Shown piece by piece: positions 60,278-64,000 of a stretch of 64,000 nucleotides of DNA. The notes below the pieces were generated by a model, which did not search any database, was not told the origin of the DNA, and worked only from the letters and a program-made list of their open reading frames with translations. Origin of the DNA: an uncultured Coriobacteriales bacterium (lineage in GTDB: Bacteria > Actinomycetota > Coriobacteriia > Coriobacteriales > UMGS124). Location of the stretch: positions 7,492 through 71,491 of the forward strand of contig CAKUAI010000017.1 of the NCBI GenBank assembly GCA_934636245.1. The letters run 5' to 3'. How positions within the stretch are numbered: the stretch's first letter is position 1; every line of letters begins with the position of its first letter. Both the position numbers and the translations under genes were made by a program.

Positions 60278-62467
60278 ATGTTGAACAACGAACTGTCCCG
60301 CCGGACGTTCCTCAAAGGAACGGCGGCGACAACCGCCCTTGCGGCGGCAGGAGGACTGGTGCTCAGGCCGTCCGAGACGCCTGCCATGGCAGCCGAAGAG
60401 GGAGAGGTCAAGAAGGTCTCCTCGCTGTGCAACGGCTGCTCGAGCAAGTGCGGCCTTGTCGCCACGGTGAAGGACGGCCGTCTTGAGACCGTCGAGGGCC
60501 ACAAGGTGCACCCCTACTCGAAGGGCAAGCTCTGCGGCCGCGGCCATGGCATCGCCCAGGCGGCGTACACCGACTCCCGCCTCACCCAGCCCGTCAAGCG
60601 CATGGCCGACGGCACGTTTGAGGCCATCAGCTGGGAGACCGCTTACGCCGAAATCGGCGAGAGGGTCAAGGCCATCATCGCCGAGAAGGGCCCCGAGGCC
60701 CTCGCCATGGTGCACGACCCGCGCCCCTCGGGCAAGTTCTACGCCGACCGCTTCATCAAGACCCTCGGCTCGCCCAACATCTACACCCACGGCGCAGCAT
60801 GCAACCTCTCCAAGGAGGCCGGCCTGCACCACGTCATCGGCGGATCCAACTTCTCCGTGGACTTCGGCAACGCCAAGATGGTCGTGTTCATCGGCCGCAG
60901 CTATGGCGACGGCCTTCGTCCCTCCTCTGTAAAGAGCCTGGCAGATGCCGTCGATCGCGGCTGCAAAGTCATCACGGTCGACCCGCGCCTCAACAGCAGC
61001 GCCATCTTCGCCGACGAGTGGGTGCCGATCAAGCCCGGCTGCGACATCGCGCTTCTCCTGGGCATCTGCAACGTGCTCGTGAGCGAGGACCTCTACGACC
61101 ACGAGTTCGTCGAGAAGAACACCCTGGGCTTCGAGGATTTCGCCAAGCAGGTCGAGCAGTGCACCCCCGAGTGGGCCGAGTCTGTCTGCGGCGTCCCCGC
61201 CGACACCGTCGCCCGCCTCGCCCGCGACCTCGCCGCCGCCGCGCCCGCTGCCGCCATCGAGGCTTCCTGGCGTGCCGCCTTTGGCTGCGCCTACCAGAAC
61301 TCCTTCGAGACCGCTCGCTGCGTCGCGGCCGTAAACGCCCTGCTTGGCTGCTGGAACCGCAAGGGCGGCGCCCTCATGACCTCCTCCCCCAAGGCAGGCA
61401 GCCTCGACACCGCCAAGTTCCCCGAGGTTGCCAAGCCCGAGGGCAAGCGCTACGGCGACGCCGAGTACCCCCTCGTGTTCAGCAAGATGGGCTCCAACCT
61501 CATGGTTGCCCAGGGCCTTCTCGACGGCGACCTCGCAGGCGTCTTCTTCTACAACTCCAACGCGGCCCAGGGCTACTCCCAGCCCAAGGTGTGGCGCGAG
61601 GCCCTCGGCAAGGCCGACCTCGTCGTGACCATCGACGTCCAGATGAGCGAGACCGCCCTCGAGTCCGACTACGTCCTGCCCGAGTGCTCCTACCTCGAGC
61701 GCCTCGAGCTGCCTGAGTTCATCGGCGGCAAGAAGCACTTCGTGGGCCTGCGCAACCGCGCGCTCGACCTCATCCACCCCGATACCAAGCCCTGCGACGT
61801 CATCTTCACCGAGCTCGCCGAGGCCTGCGGCGTGGGCGACTACTTCGAGTTCACCGTCGAGGAGCTCGCCCAGGCACAGCTTGAGAGCGTCGGTACCTCC
61901 CTTGAGCAGGCAAAGGAAGAAGGCGTGGTCGCGCTTAAGGACCCCGGCTTCACCTATGGCGAGGTTTCCTTCTCCACGCCGTCGGGCCTGTTCGAGTTCT
62001 CCTCGGAAGCCGTGGGCGCAGCCGGCCGCAACCCGGTCATCGGCTACATGCCCCGTCTCGTCGAGCCCGGCGAGGGCGAGTTCTACCTGGTAGGCGGCAA
62101 GCAGAGCATCCACTCGCACACTATGACGCTCAACATGGAGTACCTCAACTCCATCTCGCGCGAGTACAACATGCAGCGCGCCTGGATTTCCGCCCAGGAT
62201 GCCGAGAAGCTCGGCGTCGTCACCGGCGACCTGATCGAGATGTCCTCCAGCGAGCACACCGCCACCATCGAGGCGCGCGTGACCCAGCGCGTCATGCCCG
62301 GCGTCGTGTTCCTGCCGAGCCACTACGGCAACACGTCCTCCCAGCTCGAGCGCGCAAATGGTTTCGGCGTCAACATCAACGACTTCGTCCCCTTCCACCT
62401 CGAGCCCGAGGTCGGCGCGGCCATGAGCCAAGAGGTCGTTGTCACCCTTAAGAAAGCTGGTGCGTAA
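60278..62467 (+). CDS. Polysulfide/thiosulfate reductase-like molybdopterin catalytic subunit
   Basis: 729 aa from 60278 behind AAAGGATG, the length of PsrA/PhsA. Twin-arginine signal NELSRRTFLKGTAATTALAA, cleaved near AMA. 4Fe-4S motif CNGCSSKCGL and GKLCGRG. Molybdopterin domain: ISWETAYAEIGERVKAIIAE; YTHGAACNLSKEAG has the Cys expected as Mo ligand in this branch. C-terminal Molydop_binding domain from FYLVGGKQSIHSHTMTLN. It is exported and works on an inorganic sulfur compound in the best-known relatives, but many relatives have other substrates. The stop overlaps the next ATG by one base (TAATG). Confidence 0.9.
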   Translation: MLNNELSRRTFLKGTAATTALAAAGGLVLRPSETPAMAAEEGEVKKVSSLCNGCSSKCGLVATVKDGRLETVEGHKVHPYSKGKLCGRGHGIAQAAYTDSRLTQPVKRMADGTFEAISWETAYAEIGERVKAIIAEKGPEALAMVHDPRPSGKFYADRFIKTLGSPNIYTHGAACNLSKEAGLHHVIGGSNFSVDFGNAKMVVFIGRSYGDGLRPSSVKSLADAVDRGCKVITVDPRLNSSAIFADEWVPIKPGCDIALLLGICNVLVSEDLYDHEFVEKNTLGFEDFAKQVEQCTPEWAESVCGVPADTVARLARDLAAAAPAAAIEASWRAAFGCAYQNSFETARCVAAVNALLGCWNRKGGALMTSSPKAGSLDTAKFPEVAKPEGKRYGDAEYPLVFSKMGSNLMVAQGLLDGDLAGVFFYNSNAAQGYSQPKVWREALGKADLVVTIDVQMSETALESDYVLPECSYLERLELPEFIGGKKHFVGLRNRALDLIHPDTKPCDVIFTELAEACGVGDYFEFTVEELAQAQLESVGTSLEQAKEEGVVALKDPGFTYGEVSFSTPSGLFEFSSEAVGAAGRNPVIGYMPRLVEPGEGEFYLVGGKQSIHSHTMTLNMEYLNSISREYNMQRAWISAQDAEKLGVVTGDLIEMSSSEHTATIEARVTQRVMPGVVFLPSHYGNTSSQLERANGFGVNINDFVPFHLEPEVGAAMSQEVVVTLKKAGA

Positions 62468-63000
62468 TGGCACGCTACGGAATGCTCATCAACACGAAGA
62501 AGTGCGTCGGGTGCTTCGCCTGCCGCCTTGCCTGCCAGGCGAAGAACCACCTTGCGCCCCATGAGTCGTTCATCAAGTTCCACGAGCTTGAGCAGGGCAC
62601 CTTCCCTCACGTGTACGCCGAGATCGTCCCGAGCCAGTGCATGCACTGCGAGGACGCTCCCTGCGAGAAGGTATGCCCCACGCACGCTACCTACACCACC
62701 GAGTCGGGCGTGGTGCTGGTCGACGAGAGCCGCTGCGTCGGCTGCAAGTACTGCATGGCCGTGTGCCCCTACGACGCGCGCATCCAGATCGAGGAGACCG
62801 GCGTCATCGAGAAGTGCCGCTTCTGCTGGGACGGCGAAGAAGACCCCGAGCCCGCCTGCGTCTCGACCTGCGTGTCCGGCGCGCGCATCTTCGGCGACCT
62901 GGACGACCCGGAGAGCGAGATCTGCAAGGAGATCGCCCGCCTGAACGCCCAGCCGATCGCCAGCAACCTGTCCAACGCCAAGATTTACTACGTGAGGTGA
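62467..63000 (+). CDS. PsrB-type 4Fe-4S electron transfer subunit
   Basis: 177 aa, coupled to the catalytic gene by TAATG. Four Cys groups: CVGCFACRLACQAKN, CMHCEDAPCEKVCPTHA, CVGCKYCMAVCPYDAR, CRFCWDGEEDPEPACVSTC. Standard PsrB/PhsB layout. It links the catalytic subunit to the membrane anchor and carries no signal of its own. Confidence 0.92.
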   Translation: MARYGMLINTKKCVGCFACRLACQAKNHLAPHESFIKFHELEQGTFPHVYAEIVPSQCMHCEDAPCEKVCPTHATYTTESGVVLVDESRCVGCKYCMAVCPYDARIQIEETGVIEKCRFCWDGEEDPEPACVSTCVSGARIFGDLDDPESEICKEIARLNAQPIASNLSNAKIYYVR

Positions 63001-63005
63001 TAGCC

Positions 63006-63872
63006 ATGGTATGGGGCCCCTTGATCGCCATATACCTCTTTTTGGCCGGTGCGTCTGCCGGCGCATTCCTGACCTCGGCATTCGTCGAGGCCAAGTACCC
63101 CGAGAACCGCAAGATGCGCATCGGCGGCAGGGTCATCGCGCCAATCCTGCTTGCCATCGGCCTGGTCATGCTCATGCTCGACGCCGAGGCCGGCCTGAAA
63201 AACCCGCTGCGCTTCTTCTTCCTCGTCGTGAACCCCGGCTCGGTCATGACGCTGGGCGTGTACGCCATCTGCGTCTTTTTGCCCGTCAGCCTGGTCATCG
63301 CCTTCCTCGAGCTGCGCAAGCGCGCCATCCCCAAGGCCCTCAAGTGGGTGGGCGTCGTCTTCGCCTTCTGCATCGCCGCCTACACGGGCTTCCTGCTCGG
63401 TGTCATCCCCAGCTACCCGCTCTGGAACAACGCTGTGCTGCCCATCCTGTTCGTGGTGTCGGCCCTCTCCGCAGGCCTGGCCCTCGTCAGCCTCATCGGC
63501 CTGTTCACCGACCGTGCGGCGTTTGAGCAGATGTGGCTCCTCAAGAAGGCCCACGTCATCCTGTCGGCCCTCGAGCTCGTGATCCTGGCCACCATGCTCG
63601 TCATCGTGAGCTCCGGCTCCCCCGAGGGCGCCGCCTCGGTCGCCATGCTCACGACCGGCTCCTTCGCGCCTGTCTTCTGGGGCTTGCTCGTTGTGGCGGG
63701 CATCGTGCTTCCCTTCGCCATCGAGGCCTACCCCGTGCTTGTCACCAAGCGCATCGAGACCTCCGCAACCTCGTTTGCACTCAACGTCCTGGGCGATGTG
63801 GGCGTCGTGGCCGGCGGCTTCGCCCTGCGCCTGCTCATCATCCTCGCCGCGATCCCGGTCGCGTTCGTGTAA
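63006..63872 (+). CDS. NrfD/PsrC-type membrane anchor, quinol-interacting subunit
   Basis: 288 aa from the ATG at 63006 behind GAGGTGATAG. About eight to nine membrane helices. N-terminal WGPLIAIYLFLAGASAGAFL is the NrfD signature; conserved polar residues near the start of helices (Glu in FVEAKYP, Tyr in AAYTGFLLGVIPSYPLWNN) fit the quinol site. It completes a PsrABC-type enzyme that connects the menaquinone pool to the exported catalytic subunit. Last gene before the terminators. Confidence 0.9.
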   Translation: MVWGPLIAIYLFLAGASAGAFLTSAFVEAKYPENRKMRIGGRVIAPILLAIGLVMLMLDAEAGLKNPLRFFFLVVNPGSVMTLGVYAICVFLPVSLVIAFLELRKRAIPKALKWVGVVFAFCIAAYTGFLLGVIPSYPLWNNAVLPILFVVSALSAGLALVSLIGLFTDRAAFEQMWLLKKAHVILSALELVILATMLVIVSSGSPEGAASVAMLTTGSFAPVFWGLLVVAGIVLPFAIEAYPVLVTKRIETSATSFALNVLGDVGVVAGGFALRLLIILAAIPVAFV

Positions 63873-63925
63873 GGCTAAGGCTGCACAGGTAGTACAGCAA
63901 ACACGCTGGTAAAACGCGTGAGAAA

Positions 63926-63947
63926 AGGGGCTGTAACAAAAGCCCCT
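63926..63947 (+). terminator. Hairpin AGGGGCT-N8-AGCCCCT
   Basis: A 7-bp G/C stem begins 54 bp past the PsrC-type stop, followed by ATAACG and not a T-run. It probably works together with the stronger hairpin just downstream. Confidence 0.5.
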
Positions 63948-63958
63948 ATAACGAATTC

Positions 63959-63998
63959 AAGCCCCGCTCGGACCACTCCGGTCCGGGCGGGGCTTTTT
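63959..63998 (+). terminator. Rho-independent terminator of the PsrABC-type operon
   Basis: AAGCCCCGC / GCGGGGCTT with an inner GGACC/GGTCC extension, followed by TTTTT. Confidence 0.88.
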
Positions 63999-64000
63999 GG

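Noticed and set aside
60212..62473. 753-codon open frame on the - strand opposite the PsrA-like gene
   Set aside because: Shadow; the composition is typical of complement frames in GC-rich genes and there are no motifs.

Overview
The window is GC-rich DNA (AT-richer only in the hsdS specificity segments and a few intergenic spots). It carries many Tat-exported molybdopterin and flavin oxidoreductases with their own chaperones, LuxR regulators with a multi-membrane-helix N-terminus, and an LPxTG-anchored surface protein. This combination points to an anaerobic, respiration-rich gut actinobacterium of the Coriobacteriia, most likely Eggerthellaceae (Eggerthella/Slackia/Adlercreutzia type). The genus cannot be fixed from the sequence alone. 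No rRNA, tRNA, CRISPR array or intact insertion sequence was seen.

Layout. 0-7 kb: a MocR-type regulator cut by the window edge, TcdA, a large InlB-repeat LPxTG surface protein, a YbjQ-family protein, threonine aldolase and a His-rich small protein. 7-13.4 kb: a complete Dpp/Opp-type ABC importer (binding protein, two permeases, two ATPases) ending in a HypA-like protein. 13.7-15.9 kb: cysteine desulfidase and a HAD phosphatase. 16-27 kb: a Tat-exported, PaoABC-like molybdenum hydroxylase (2Fe-2S, Mo and FAD/4Fe-4S subunits) with a heme-c protein, an unknown protein, an XdhC-type chaperone, a methyltransferase and a MalT-like regulator. Three copies of a CCCCA-N2-GGGGAATG-type motif link these genes into a probable regulon. 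27-34 kb: a type I restriction-modification operon (hsdM - YhcG-like nuclease - hsdS - hsdR). 34.5-36.6 kb: a MocA-like cytidylyltransferase, two gene fragments and a coiled-coil protein. 36.7-42.8 kb: two Tat-exported flavin reductases, one with a C-terminal FMN-binding domain and a divergent LysR regulator, separated by repeats and an IS3 remnant.

43-64 kb is the richest region. A membrane LuxR regulator is translationally coupled to a degenerate helicase-like protein. Next comes a DMSO-reductase-family operon: catalytic subunit, four-cluster Fe-S subunit, a repeat array, an unknown protein, a TorD chaperone, an intact UvrD-like SF1 helicase/ATPase and a multi-cluster ferredoxin whose start overlaps the helicase stop. 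It is followed by a second membrane LuxR regulator and a complete PsrABC/PhsABC-like operon with its own TorD. The helicase-ferredoxin-TorD association, with a second inactivated helicase copy tied to a regulator, is the best candidate for an undescribed system.

The second theme is repeats. Arrays of 21 bp (hypA-like), 39 bp (cyuA) and about 98-148 bp (dmsB-like) start from the last codons of genes and run into the downstream spacer, carrying copies of the stop codon. Long palindromes with a GTAC-N4/5-GTAC core and covarying stems occur 3' of two Mo-enzyme genes. A 138-bp element with 14-bp terminal inverted repeats occurs three times, each time followed by about 300 bp of tandem repeats; one copy adjoins a pseudogene scar of a LuxR 3' end.
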